The position numbers and the translations under genes were made by a program. A stretch of 64,000 nt of DNA from CAVYXF01 sp963772335 (GTDB lineage: Bacteria > Pseudomonadota > Alphaproteobacteria > Rhizobiales > Rhodomicrobiaceae). Within the stretch, counting starts at the first letter, position 1; each line of letters starts with the position of its first letter. The notes under the pieces were generated by a model that made no database searches, was not told the DNA's origin, and saw only the letters and a list, made by a program, of their open reading frames with translations. The stretch lies in NCBI GenBank assembly GCA_963772335.1, contig CAVYXF010000001.1, positions 744,001-808,000 on the forward strand, in the 5' to 3' direction. Positions 40,069 to 49,160 of the stretch are shown piece by piece.

Positions 40069-40079
40069 CAGTCTCGTAT

Positions 40080-40806
40080 TTAGCCCCAGGGGCCGGGCTG
40101 CCAAGGCCCGCCGACATGGCGGCGTGCCGGTGCGAATACCAGGAACAGAGGCAGGAAGACAATCCCCGAGATGAAGCCGCCGATATGGGCCCACCAGGCA
40201 ATGCCGCCGCCCATGGATGGCGTGAGGCTCTCCCATGCGCCCTGCAGCAATTGCATGCCAAACCAGATGGCGGCAAATGCGACCGCAGGGATCTGGAAGA
40301 TTAGCGGAATGATGATGATTGGTACAAGCAGCGTGATCCGGGCGGTCGGAAAGCTGACAGCGTAGGCACCGATCACACCGGCAATTGCACCGGATGCGCC
40401 GATCACCGGCACGTCGGATGTCGCGTTAAACCAGGCATGGGTCCAGGTCGAAGCAACGGCGCAGGCGAGATAGAAGGCGAGGAACGGCACCGAGCCCATG
40501 CGCCCCTCCATGGTTTGGCCGAAGATATAAAGCGTCCACATGTTGAGGATGATGTGGAGCCAGCCGCCATGCAGGAAGGTGGCGGTCAGAAATGGCCAGT
40601 AATCGGTCGGGGAAAGCCCATTCCGCGCCGCCCAGAGCGTGTCGAAATAGCGCCGCGGCACGAGACCCCAATCATAGGTGAACACCACCTCCGCGTTGGC
40701 GCCGAGAACTCTCCTGATAGAGGAACAGCGCCGCATTCACGGCGATAAGCGTATAGATGATGACAGGCGTGTGGTCGGTGCGAACAGAATCTCGAATAGG
40801 GAACAT
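40080..40806 (-). pseudogene. Rhomboid family intramembrane serine protease, one frameshift
   Basis: The N-terminus from ATG 40806 reads MFPIRDSVRTDHTPVIIYTL with the first membrane helix, then breaks. The rest reads in the next frame as LGANAEVVFTYDWGLVPRRY and a rhomboid core with HGGWLHIILNMWTLYIFG, the catalytic Ser in GASGAIAGVIGAY and the His in WWAHIGGFISG. Removing one base near 40710 joins the parts into about 241 residues with six to seven helices. It lies 11 bases upstream of uvrC in the same direction. The error may be in the sequence, not the gene. Confidence 0.85.
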
Positions 40807-40860
40807 GGCGCGGCTCAAAGCGACTGGCGGTCGGGAGCGGAAATCACGGGCCGCACACCT

Positions 40861-41832
40861 CTAATGTAGAGTTTCCACCTGTATTGCGCCAGTAGCCGGG
40901 GTTTGCCGCCGCGGTTCTCGGGCGGCCGCTGCTATTCGTTGCAGCACGGGACGGATGTTGTCGAAAATCCAATAATGCCCACCGCAATCGATGCGGTGCA
41001 CTTCGCAGCCAGGTATTAGCGCACCCAGTCTAAACGCTGCGCTCGGCGGCACGTTCCGGTCGGCCGTGCCCTGCCAGAGGATGCTCGGCGCGCGGATCGC
41101 GTCGAGCGGAATGTTCCAGGGGCGCGAGAACAGCTTCATCTCCTGCAGACCAGCTGCGACGCCGGGCCGCATACCCTCGGCCACGCCCTGCAGCAGATTG
41201 CGGCGCACCTCCGGCCGGGCAAGAATTTTCCAGTCGGACGGCGCAGCCCGGCTCATCAGGAAGCCATAAATGCCAAGCGGTGCATGGAGGAACGCGGCGC
41301 GTCCCACCGTAAAAAACGGCCAGAGCAGGCCAGGCATGCGCGGAAACAGGCGGAACATGGCGTAGTGGCCGGGACCGATATGCGCGGCGCTATCAGGGCC
41401 GGCGAGGGGGCCCACCGAGCTGATGAGACCGAGCGCTGTAACCCTGTCGGGCAATAGCGCTGCACAGGCCGCGGCATAGGGGCCCCCACCGGAAATGCCG
41501 GCAACGGCAAAGCGGGGGATGTCGAGACGATCGGCGAGGGCAGCAACATCCGCCGCGTAGCTGGCAAGCGTCCGGCCGCGCTGATAGCTGGAGGCGCCAA
41601 AGCCGGGGCGCTCCGGCGCAATGAGGCGGATTCCGGTCTCTCGCGCCGGCGCATCGGCGAGGCGGAACATCAGCCGCGAGCCCGGCGTGCCGTGAAAGCC
41701 GAAAACCGGAAGGCCATGGGGATCGCCATATTCCGCATAGCCGAGCAGACGACCGTCGCGCAATCGGATCGTCTGCGCCGGCTCGGCCGAGGCTTGCCCG
41801 CCGGCTCGGCTTACCTTGCCCCGCAATCGCAT
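40861..41832 (-). CDS. Alpha/beta hydrolase
   Basis: The 323-residue protein has the full alpha/beta-hydrolase catalytic set: oxyanion motif FGFHGTPGSR, nucleophile Ser in VAGISGGGPYAA, Asp in WQGTADRNVPP and His in DCGGHYWIF. ATG 41832 has GAGGTGAGGTG upstream; a GTG at 41841 is an alternative. The opening LRDGRLLGYAEYGDPHGLPV is typical of generic hydrolases. Substrate unknown. Confidence 0.88.
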   Translation of the reverse strand: MRLRGKVSRAGGQASAEPAQTIRLRDGRLLGYAEYGDPHGLPVFGFHGTPGSRLMFRLADAPARETGIRLIAPERPGFGASSYQRGRTLASYAADVAALADRLDIPRFAVAGISGGGPYAAACAALLPDRVTALGLISSVGPLAGPDSAAHIGPGHYAMFRLFPRMPGLLWPFFTVGRAAFLHAPLGIYGFLMSRAAPSDWKILARPEVRRNLLQGVAEGMRPGVAAGLQEMKLFSRPWNIPLDAIRAPSILWQGTADRNVPPSAAFRLGALIPGCEVHRIDCGGHYWIFDNIRPVLQRIAAAAREPRRQTPATGAIQVETLH

Positions 41833-42002
41833 TCGCTGCACCTCACCTCAGTCGGCCTAACCGCCGGGAAACATGGGAAGTGACAGTGTAGCTGACAATC
41901 TGGGGCTGAAGCTTGGCCTTAGCCCCAGCTCGCGTCGCAAAATTGCGTCAGGAGAACCCTCACATTCGAGCGATGCGTTATCCGCCGCGCCGCCAAGCCA
42001 GC

Positions 42003-43397
42003 CTAAAGCGGCATGCGGATCGTGGCTTTCAGCCCGCCCATCTGGCTCTCGCCGAGATGAATCTCCCCGCCATGCGCGCGAATGATGTCGCGGGCGATGG
42101 CAAGGCCGAGGCCGGTGCTCTTGACGTTCTGATTGCGCGCATTATCGAGACTGCGGAACGGCAGGAAAACCGTCTCGCGCGCCTCAGCCGGGACGCCCGG
42201 CCCGTCGTCCTCTACCGTGATCACCAGATTGCGCCGACTCTTGCGGGCAGTGATGGCGATGCGCTTGCCAAACCGGGTGGCATTCGACACGAGGTTGGTG
42301 ATGGCGCGCCTGAAGGCGTTGCGCCGGAGTACGACCGGAATCGGCCTCTCGGAGATGAACAGCCGGATATCGCGGCCCGAGGATGCGGCCAAGGCAGTCT
42401 GGATATCATCCAGGATCACCGCGACATCGCCGGTTTCGGGCCGCTCGGATGAGCCGCCCTTGGCGAAAGCAAGATAGTCCTCCAGCATCTGCTGCATCTC
42501 ATCGACATCGGCGACGAGTGCATCGTTCTCCGCCGAGCGCTCCATCATGGCAAGCTGCAGCCTGAAGCGGGTGAGCACGGTGCGCAGGTCATGGCTGACA
42601 CCCGCCAGCATGGTGGTGCGCTGGTCGACATGGCGCTCGATGCGGTCTCGCATCTCAATGAATGCGAGTGCCGCCTGGCGCACTTCGCGGGCACCGCGCA
42701 CTTTGAAATCGGGCGGCGCGGGCTGGCCACGGCCAAAGCTCTCGGCGGCCTTGGCGAGCGCCAGCACGGGGCGGATCTGATTGCGCAGGAAGAGAATGGC
42801 AACGGTGAGCAGGATCAGCGAGGTGGTGACCATCCAGAGCAGGAAGATATGGGTGTTGGAGGCGTAGGTCTGGCTGCGCCGCGCCAAAACCTTAAGCACC
42901 GCGCCGTCGAGCTTGATGCGGATCTCGACATGGTCGGAGTCCCCCACCGTATCGATCCAGAACGGCCTGTCGATCCTGGCGCGGATGATCTTGGACAGGG
43001 TGCGGTCGAGAAAGCGGAAGAACGGCTTGGGCAGAACCGGCGGCAGCTCGGCAGCCGGTACAATCTGCACAACAAGACCGAGCTTTTCGCGGGCCAGGTC
43101 CTCAAGCGCATTGTAGTTGTCCGGCGCGGCCGTCTCGTAAAGGCCGATCAAGAGAGCGATGTCCTGGACAGTGGCGAGCGCCAGCCGCCGCGTCACATAC
43201 TCGTAGTGCCGGTCCATCAGAACGAACACCAGCACGGATTGCAGCAGCACGATCGGGGCAATGATGATGATCAGGGCGCGGGCATAGAGCCCTTTCGGCA
43301 GCAGCAGATTGCCGAGGGCAAAGACCTGCTTGGCCCAGAATTTGGGGCGCAATCCCGGGCCGGAGCGGCCCGATATGGGGTCGGAAATGGCTGCCAT
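42003..43397 (-). CDS. EnvZ-like membrane sensor histidine kinase
   Basis: The 464-residue kinase has TM1 (40-61), a periplasmic domain (62-182), TM2 (183-205), a HAMP region (FLRNQIRPVLALAKAAESFG), HisKA with H269 in GVSHDLRTVLTR and a HATPase domain (NLVSNATRFG, EDDGPGVPAE, STGLGLAIARDI). The residue after LRT is Val where most kinases have Pro. The gene overlaps the response regulator stop by one base, so the two are a cognate pair. Confidence 0.92.
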   Translation of the reverse strand: MAAISDPISGRSGPGLRPKFWAKQVFALGNLLLPKGLYARALIIIIAPIVLLQSVLVFVLMDRHYEYVTRRLALATVQDIALLIGLYETAAPDNYNALEDLAREKLGLVVQIVPAAELPPVLPKPFFRFLDRTLSKIIRARIDRPFWIDTVGDSDHVEIRIKLDGAVLKVLARRSQTYASNTHIFLLWMVTTSLILLTVAILFLRNQIRPVLALAKAAESFGRGQPAPPDFKVRGAREVRQAALAFIEMRDRIERHVDQRTTMLAGVSHDLRTVLTRFRLQLAMMERSAENDALVADVDEMQQMLEDYLAFAKGGSSERPETGDVAVILDDIQTALAASSGRDIRLFISERPIPVVLRRNAFRRAITNLVSNATRFGKRIAITARKSRRNLVITVEDDGPGVPAEARETVFLPFRSLDNARNQNVKSTGLGLAIARDIIRAHGGEIHLGESQMGGLKATIRMPL

Positions 43398-44123
43398 CAG
43401 TCGAAGTGGAAGATGTAACCGCGCCCTCTCACGGTTTGCAGATAAACAGGATTCGTAGGATCGGCCTCAATTTTCCGCCGCAGACGGTTGATCTGCACGT
43501 CGACGGAGCGCTCGCTTTCATTGCCGGAAAGGTCCGCCAGCTCCTCGCGGTCGACGGTCTGCCCGGGCCTCACGGCAAAGAAGCGCAGGAGGTTGCGCTC
43601 CATTTCGGTGAGCTTGATCGAACTCGCCCTCCGCCTTCAGCTCGCCGCGCGCCAAATTGAAGGTGAAGTTGCCGAAGCGCACATCCTGTGGTCCACTGCC
43701 GCTTTCGGCCTCGCTCACCCGCCGTTTCATAATGTTCTTCAGCCTGAGCAGCAGCTCGCGCGGATCGAAAGGTTTGGGCAAATAGTCGTCGACTCCGGCC
43801 TCAAGGCCGGAAACACGGTCCTCGGCATCGGCCCGGGCAGTTAGCATCAGGATCGGAATGTCAGAGGAGCTCCGCAGGTCGCGGGCAAGCGACAGCCCGT
43901 CCTCGCCCGGCATCATGACATCGAGGATCATCAGATCGAAGGCGAGATTGCGCATGCTGGAGCGCGCGATAGCCGCATCCTCCGCAGTGGTCACCCGATA
44001 GCCATTGTCGCGCAGATAGCGGCCGAGCAGATCGCGGATGCGTTGATCGTCATCGACGACGAGAACATGCGGGGCGTCGTCGGCAACCGCCGCGGCCGAA
44101 GCTGCTTGTGAAGTTTCCATCAT
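43397..44123 (-). pseudogene. OmpR/PetR-like response regulator, one frameshift
   Basis: The receiver domain reads cleanly from ATG 44123: HVLVVDDDQRIRDLLGRYL, phospho-acceptor D68 in MILDVMMPGEDG and the Lys of DDYLPKPFDPREL. The frame then leaves the family after ARGELKAEGE. The winged-helix output domain resumes in the next frame (IKLTEMERNLLRFFA, VDVQINRLRRKIEAD, LQTVRGRGYIFHFD). One extra base at 43619-43622 accounts for this. The joined protein of about 241 residues resembles PetR of Rhodobacter. It overlaps marR by four bases and the kinase by one. Confidence 0.9.
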
Positions 44124-44674
44124 CCCTCCTCACCCGCATCTTGCGCCGGCCGGCTGCGGCGCGCGGCTCCTGGCTGGGCGGCATCTGGCGCCATATGGCG
44201 CAGGAAGGCCGCAACCGCCGCCGACCCATCCTTGCCGATCGCCGTAAGCGCGCTTTGCACCTTGCCGCGCTGCAGCTCCGTTAGCCGTGTCGCCAGGGCG
44301 CAGCCCCTCTCGGTGGGATAAAGCAGGCGCTCCCGCCGGTCGGTCTCGCCGGAACGTCGCCGGATATAGCCCTCTCTTACCAGCTCGCGCAGTACCCGCG
44401 CCAGACTTTGCTTCGTGATCTGCAAAATTTCGAGGAGATCGGCGACCCGCATCCCGGGATAGCGGTTCACGAAGTAGAGCACGCGGTGATGCGCCCGGCC
44501 GAAGCCGATCTCCGCCAGAACGCGGTCGGGCTCGCTGACGAAGTCGCGATAAGCGAGGAACAGCGCCTCGATATACCAGAGCGGGTCGCCATCCTCCGGC
44601 TCGGCGCCTTCGGGAGCTGCACGCTTGGCGGGCAGCTCTTGCGGTTTCCTCGCTCTTTCAAATATGTCAGCCAT
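44120..44674 (-). CDS. MarR-family regulator (PetP-like)
   Basis: A 184-residue winged-helix regulator: LWYIEALFLAYRDFVSEPDR in the dimerisation helices, VADLLEILQITKQSLARVLR as helix-turn-helix, and REGYIRRRSGETDRRERLLY as the wing with the conserved Asp-Arg pair. It heads an operon with the OmpR-like regulator and EnvZ-like kinase, with overlapping ends. The PetP-PetR pair of Rhodobacter is the nearest described arrangement. A perfect 27-bp palindrome is centred on its ATG, which suggests autoregulation. Confidence 0.9.
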   Translation of the reverse strand: MADIFERARKPQELPAKRAAPEGAEPEDGDPLWYIEALFLAYRDFVSEPDRVLAEIGFGRAHHRVLYFVNRYPGMRVADLLEILQITKQSLARVLRELVREGYIRRRSGETDRRERLLYPTERGCALATRLTELQRGKVQSALTAIGKDGSAAVAAFLRHMAPDAAQPGAARRSRPAQDAGEEG

Positions 44675-44686
44675 GCTGACATATTT
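44660..44686. promoter_or_regulatory. 27-bp perfect palindrome centred on the marR start codon
   Basis: AAATATGTCAGC (44660-44671) and its exact complement GCTGACATATTT (44675-44686) flank CAT (44672-44674), the marR start codon on the other strand. Read leftward, AAATAT would serve as the -10 box, so transcription would start at or next to the ATG and give a leaderless message. It looks like a MarR operator. Confidence 0.7.
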
Positions 44687-44689
44687 GCA

Positions 44690-44711
44690 CTTGCTTGTTG
44701 GCGCAAGCAAG
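44690..44711. promoter_or_regulatory. Second inverted repeat at the marR -35 region
   Basis: CTTGCTTG-TTGGCG-CAAGCAAG forms a 22-bp inverted repeat 3 bases from the start-codon palindrome. Read leftward it contains TTGCTT, a possible -35 box, about 18 bases from AAATAT. Confidence 0.5.
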
Positions 44712-44832
44712 ACTAGCGTGCTGCTGCAGATGCAATTTTAGCCCGCGTCCGCAATATTCCTTATCTGCGGTGCTGTGACAATGGGGTGGCCCGCCGGGTT
44801 TCTCGCCCGCCACATGCGCATTGGAGATCAAC

Positions 44833-45738
44833 ATGTCAGTCGAGCCCTACGATCAACGCGATGGAGTCATCTGGTACAACGGTGTCATGGTGCCCTGGCG
44901 CGAGGCCAAGCTCCACGTATTATCGCATGGGCTCCACTATGCCAGCGCGGTGTTCGAAGGTGAGCGCGCCTATGATGGCGAGATCTTCAGGCTGACCGAA
45001 CACTCCCAGCGGCTGGTCAATTCCGGCAAGATACTCGGTTTCGATATCCCTTACACCGTCGAAGAAATCGACCAGGCCTGCCGCGACACGCTCAAAGCCA
45101 ATAACCTCACCGACGCCTATGTCCGCCCGATCGCCTGGCGCGGCTCGGAGCAGATGGGCGTTGCCGCACAGCTGACCAAGATCAACCTCGCCGTGGCGAC
45201 CTGGTTCTGGGGCGCCTATTTCGACCCCGAACAGCGGCTGAAGGGCATTCGCCTCACCATGGCCGAATATCGCCGGCCGGACCCGCGTACCGCGCCGTGC
45301 AAATCCAAGGCGACCGGCCTTTACATGATCTGCACGATCGAGAAGCACCGCGCCGAGCGCATGGGCTATGCCGACGCCCTGATGCTCGACTGGCGCGGCC
45401 AGATCGCCGAGGCGACCGGCGCCAACATCTTCCTGGTGCGGGGCGATGAGCTGCACACGCCGACGCCCGACTGCTTCCTCGACGGCATCACAAGGCGCAC
45501 GGTGATCGGCCTGGCCAAGGAGCGCGGCCTGAAGATCATCGAGCGGGCGATCATGCCGGAGGAAATGGCGAATTTCGAGCAGTGCTTCCTCACGGGGAGT
45601 GCCGCCGAGGTGACGCCGGTGTCCGAGATCGGCGACTATCGCTTCAAAGTCGGCGACATCACCAAGACCCTGATGGACGCCTATTCGGCTTATGTGCGCC
45701 CGGTGAAGGAGAAGCAGCCGCTCGCTGCTGCTGTCTGA
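44833..45738 (+). CDS. ilvE: Branched-chain amino acid aminotransferase
   Basis: IlvE is a fold-type IV pyridoxal-phosphate enzyme that transaminates Leu, Ile and Val with 2-oxoglutarate. The 301-residue protein has LSHGLHYASAVFEGERAY, the cofactor Lys in CKSKATGLYM, GYADALMLDWRGQIAEATGA and a GITRRTVIGLAKERGLKI phosphate-binding stretch. ATG 44833 has GGAGATC upstream. It is divergent from the marR operon, so the shared region of about 160 bases may regulate both. Confidence 0.95.
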   Translation: MSVEPYDQRDGVIWYNGVMVPWREAKLHVLSHGLHYASAVFEGERAYDGEIFRLTEHSQRLVNSGKILGFDIPYTVEEIDQACRDTLKANNLTDAYVRPIAWRGSEQMGVAAQLTKINLAVATWFWGAYFDPEQRLKGIRLTMAEYRRPDPRTAPCKSKATGLYMICTIEKHRAERMGYADALMLDWRGQIAEATGANIFLVRGDELHTPTPDCFLDGITRRTVIGLAKERGLKIIERAIMPEEMANFEQCFLTGSAAEVTPVSEIGDYRFKVGDITKTLMDAYSAYVRPVKEKQPLAAAV

Positions 45739-45771
45739 CAAGCACCACATATCTTGCTAGCATGAGACGAC

Positions 45772-45803
45772 AACGCGCCAGCTTTCGGCTCCGGCGCGTT
45801 TTC
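45772..45803 (+). terminator. Rho-independent terminator of ilvE
   Basis: AACGCGCC (45772-45779) pairs with GGCGCGTT (45793-45800) and TTCT follows. It lies between the convergent ilvE and curlin-repeat genes. Confidence 0.7.
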
Positions 45804-45806
45804 TAG

Positions 45807-46628
45807 CTATCTCTGTTTAACCGATGCGGCATTGCCGTCGCCGGCCGTGCCAACCAATGAAGTGTTGCCAGAGCCGCTGCCGACGCCACCTTGGACAATG
45901 TCGATCTGGTTGGTATTACCGTTCGCCGTCACGCCTGAAGCCGACAGAATGGGGAACGCCGAAAACGCGGCTACGCCCTGCTGAACGTTCACAGTATTGC
46001 TGTCGCCTTTGACGTCAACGTCCGACTGGCTGGCCATGGGGGCAAAGCTATTTCCGGATTGCGTGACCCCGATCTGATTGGCAGAGCCGGCGATATCGAC
46101 TGCCGACGTATTTGCAACAGAGCCTGATTGCTTGATGAAGATCTGATTAGCGTCGCCCGTGATAAACACCGCGGAGCTGTTGTGCGATATTACGGCGTCC
46201 TGAGACGAATCGATGTGGTTATCATTTCCGAAGATGGCGACGAGAGAATAGTCCGTGGCGCCGTTGGAAGCGTTCTGCTTGATCGTGGCTTCGTTCTGGA
46301 ATCCGATGATAGCAATCTGGGAGAGACCGCTGGCGGAGTTGGAGCTTTGCCAGACGCTCACCTGGTTGTCGGAGCCGTTCTGCCCGATCTGTGATGCGTT
46401 CCCGGCTGCGTGGCTTGCGCTCTGGTCCACCAAAACTTGATTGCCGGTGCCGCTCTGCTGAATTTCCGAAATATTAGCCGCGCCGGAAAGAACGTCTTGG
46501 TGAACCGTTGCGTTCTGCTCGTTGCCAATCTGCTCAATGGTCGAGCCATCGTCCTGAATAAGGCTTTGCCCATGCGCCGCCGGGCAAACGCCGAGAAGCA
46601 ATGACGCGGCAAGCAGGCGGTGCTTCAT
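45807..46628 (-). CDS. Secreted curlin-repeat protein (CsgA/CsgB-like)
   Basis: The 273-residue protein has a signal peptide (HRLLAASLLLGVCPAAHG) and about ten degenerate repeats of 22-25 residues with the curlin pattern (Q/I)xxxGxxNxxxxxQ: IEQIGNEQNATVHQD, QQSGTGNQVLVDQ, IGQNGSDNQVSVWQ, VFITGDANQIFIKQ, DIAGSANQIGVTQ, DVKGDSNTVNVQQ, ANGNTNQIDIVQ and others. Curlins form secreted amyloid fibres. It is rich in Ser, Asn, Gln and Gly with few charges after the signal. No csgD/E/F/G genes are nearby. ATG 46628 has GGAAGTGG upstream. Confidence 0.82.
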   Translation of the reverse strand: MKHRLLAASLLLGVCPAAHGQSLIQDDGSTIEQIGNEQNATVHQDVLSGAANISEIQQSGTGNQVLVDQSASHAAGNASQIGQNGSDNQVSVWQSSNSASGLSQIAIIGFQNEATIKQNASNGATDYSLVAIFGNDNHIDSSQDAVISHNSSAVFITGDANQIFIKQSGSVANTSAVDIAGSANQIGVTQSGNSFAPMASQSDVDVKGDSNTVNVQQGVAAFSAFPILSASGVTANGNTNQIDIVQGGVGSGSGNTSLVGTAGDGNAASVKQR

Positions 46629-46794
46629 AACCACTTCCGATCAAAGCATTTCTCAAATGAAAAGTGAGGCGGAAGCCTCCGAAAATTCACGGCACACTAT
46701 AGAATACAACCTCAGCGTGCAAAGCCCGCTATCAACAGGCTTCTCGCTCTATGCGCGATCTTTTGCGGCTGTGGTCGGTTTGCCCCAGGGGCGG

Positions 46795-47697
46795 CTAAGA
46801 GGTCACCTCAACGCTGCCAGGGGCCCCGATGGTGACAATGGCGATTTCCGGCGGCACCCCGAAGCGCACAGGAACGGCGGTCATTCCCAGCCCTGCAGAC
46901 ACGATCATATTGCGGCCACCCTCAACAATATGGCCATAGGCGAAGCGCTGCCCGAAAGATGACGGCACGACCGGCCGGCCGATGATGGGGAGGCAGACCT
47001 GCCCGCCATGGGTATGGCCAGCGAGGGTCAGGGTCACGCGGTCGGTGACATCGACAAAAATATCCGGCTCGTGGGCAAGCAAGATCACCGGATCGCGGTC
47101 GCCCATCGTTAGGCGCAGCGTGCCGGGCAGGTCGTCAACGCCCTGAGCCTGTCCGCGGCGGGCGCGCGGCGCCAGTTGATCGCCGAGGCCAGCAAGCCAG
47201 AACCGGCGCCGTCCCTTGTCGATCTTGAGGGCCTGGTTTTCCAAGACCGGGATCCCGACCTGCTCCAAGCCGGCCCTGACCGCCTTGGCGCCTTTATACC
47301 AGTCGTGATTGCCGAGCACGGCGTAAACGCCAAGCGGGGCACGCAGCGCGCCGAGCGCTGTCGCCCAGGCGGAGACTGGAACGTCGGCGGTTCGGAACAT
47401 CGGCAAGGCTTCGACATAGTCGCCGAGCAACACGATGAGATCGGCGCCGAGCGCGTTCGTCGTCTCAACGATGCGGGAAATGCGTGCGGCGGGCATCCAT
47501 GGCTCGACCGAATGAATGTCGGTCAGGACGGCGATTCGCAGCGGCGGCATGGTGGGCGGCCAGGAGCCATGAGCCACACCCCACTCCTGAAGCTGCAGCC
47601 GGAAGTTCGGCTCGATCACCACGGCATAGGTGCCAAGCCCGGCGGAAAGCGCAAACGCAGCTCCAGCACCGCGCAGAAAGGTCCGGCGTGTCAACAT
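46795..47697 (-). CDS. Tat-exported metallophosphoesterase (YkuE/YaeI-like)
   Basis: The 300-residue protein begins with a twin-arginine signal (LTRRTFLRGAGAAFALSAGL). The calcineurin-like metal motifs are all present: VLTDIHS, LGDYVE, LGNHDW, a His in LLAHEPD and AGHTHGGQ. Homologues such as YaeI (LpxG-like) and YkuE act on phosphodiesters at the envelope. Export via Tat suggests metal loading in the cytoplasm. Substrate unknown. Confidence 0.9.
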   Translation of the reverse strand: MLTRRTFLRGAGAAFALSAGLGTYAVVIEPNFRLQLQEWGVAHGSWPPTMPPLRIAVLTDIHSVEPWMPAARISRIVETTNALGADLIVLLGDYVEALPMFRTADVPVSAWATALGALRAPLGVYAVLGNHDWYKGAKAVRAGLEQVGIPVLENQALKIDKGRRRFWLAGLGDQLAPRARRGQAQGVDDLPGTLRLTMGDRDPVILLAHEPDIFVDVTDRVTLTLAGHTHGGQVCLPIIGRPVVPSSFGQRFAYGHIVEGGRNMIVSAGLGMTAVPVRFGVPPEIAIVTIGAPGSVEVTS

Positions 47698-47923
47698 GGG
47701 GTATAAATATCAGCAATGATCAGAGGAAAGCGCTAATTTGGTTACGAAGCTACGAGCAAATGCCATAACTGAGGCTTAATACACGGCTAGATTGCATTGA
47801 GAATGTGACGAATCCAAGCTTTTGCGGGTGCGACAAAGCACAGCAGGGAAGACAGCACTGACGATCCGGAAATCATCTGTGGCCGAAATGCGGCGTCGTC
47901 CGGCCTCAGGAGGGATGATCATC

Positions 47924-49117
47924 ATGGACGAAGCGACAGGCAGCGCGGCACACCGCTTGTGGAAAAATCTGCGTCAGATTACCCGCGGCGGTGTTCTTCT
48001 CGCTGCGGCAATTTCGCTCAGTCTTAGCCTTGGAGTGGCGGACGCGAAGAAACAGAAGCCGGCAAGCCACCCGACGTCCAAGAGCAAATCGGCAGGGAAG
48101 AGCAGCGCCAAGGCCGCTGCGCTCAAAAAGGCCAAGGCGGCGACTCGGCGCAAGAAAGGTGCACCGGAGACGACCTCGGCGATGGCAACCCCTCCCGCGC
48201 CTCCGGCCCGCGATCTTTTCGGTGCACAGAAGGCACCCTCTCCGCTTGCCGCCCGCGCCATCGGCAGCTATGCCCGGGGATGTCTTGCCGGCGGCCAGAT
48301 CCTCCCCGTGAACGGCCCCGCCTGGCAGGCCATGCGCCTGTCGCGCAACCGCAATTGGGGGCACCCGCGGCTCGTTGCCTATGTCGAGAAGCTCGCCAAG
48401 GACTCGCAAATGCTCGACCACTGGCCGGGTCTGCTGATCGGCGACATGGCGCAGCCGATGGGCGGGCCGATGGTCTCCGGCCATGCGAGCCATCAGATTG
48501 GTCTCGACGCCGATATCTGGCTGAAGCCGATGCCGCCGAAGACGCTCACGCCCGAGGAGCGTGAGTTGGTTTCGGCCGAGACCGTGGTTGCCGACGACCA
48601 CGTGTCGGTCAAGCCGGACGTCTGGCAGGCAGGCCATGTGCAGCTGCTGAAACGCGCCGCCTCCTATCCGGAGGTCGCGCGCATTTTCGTGAACCCCGCA
48701 ATTAAGAAAGCGCTCTGCGATGGGGCTGGCACGGATCGCGCCTGGCTTTCGAAAATCCGGCCGTGGTGGGGGCACGATTATCATTTCCACGTGCGGCTTA
48801 CCTGCCCAGCCGGAACTGCAGGCTGCGAAAACCAGCCGCCGACCGGCCCCGAGGACGGCTGCGGCAAGGAGCTGGACAGTTGGCTGAAACGGATGAAGAC
48901 GCCAATCATTCAAAAGGTGCCCCCCGTACCGCGCGCCCCGATCACCATGGCGCAGCTGCCGGCGGAATGCTCCAAGCTGGTCGGCTATACACCTCCACCT
49001 CCGGTGCCGATGGGGCCTCCGCTCCCGGAACGCAAGCCAGGTGCACAGGCTGCGGCCAAGCCGGGCACAGCCCCCGCGAGCGACAAGACAGCAAAGCCGG
49101 ATAAGGGCAAGTCCTAG
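47924..49117 (+). CDS. mepA: Penicillin-insensitive murein endopeptidase
   Basis: MepA cleaves D-Ala-mDap cross-links in peptidoglycan. The 397-residue precursor has a signal region (GGVLLAAAISLSLSLGVADA), a Lys/Ala/Ser-rich linker and the LAS metallopeptidase core. Zinc ligands lie in VSGHASHQIGLDADIWL and in WWGHDYHFHVRL; cysteine pairs such as CPAGTAGC and CGKELD are typical. The Pro/Ala/Lys-rich tail is long. AGGAGG makes ATG 47924 the best start, though ATG 47915 is in frame. Confidence 0.93.
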   Translation: MDEATGSAAHRLWKNLRQITRGGVLLAAAISLSLSLGVADAKKQKPASHPTSKSKSAGKSSAKAAALKKAKAATRRKKGAPETTSAMATPPAPPARDLFGAQKAPSPLAARAIGSYARGCLAGGQILPVNGPAWQAMRLSRNRNWGHPRLVAYVEKLAKDSQMLDHWPGLLIGDMAQPMGGPMVSGHASHQIGLDADIWLKPMPPKTLTPEERELVSAETVVADDHVSVKPDVWQAGHVQLLKRAASYPEVARIFVNPAIKKALCDGAGTDRAWLSKIRPWWGHDYHFHVRLTCPAGTAGCENQPPTGPEDGCGKELDSWLKRMKTPIIQKVPPVPRAPITMAQLPAECSKLVGYTPPPPVPMGPPLPERKPGAQAAAKPGTAPASDKTAKPDKGKS

Positions 49118-49160
49118 AGCAAAGTAGGAAGGTGGGATCGACGCCACCGAGCAGGCCGCC

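Noticed and set aside
38818..40083. 421-residue rightward open frame inside uvrC
   Set aside because: It is antisense to uvrC, which has all its catalytic motifs.
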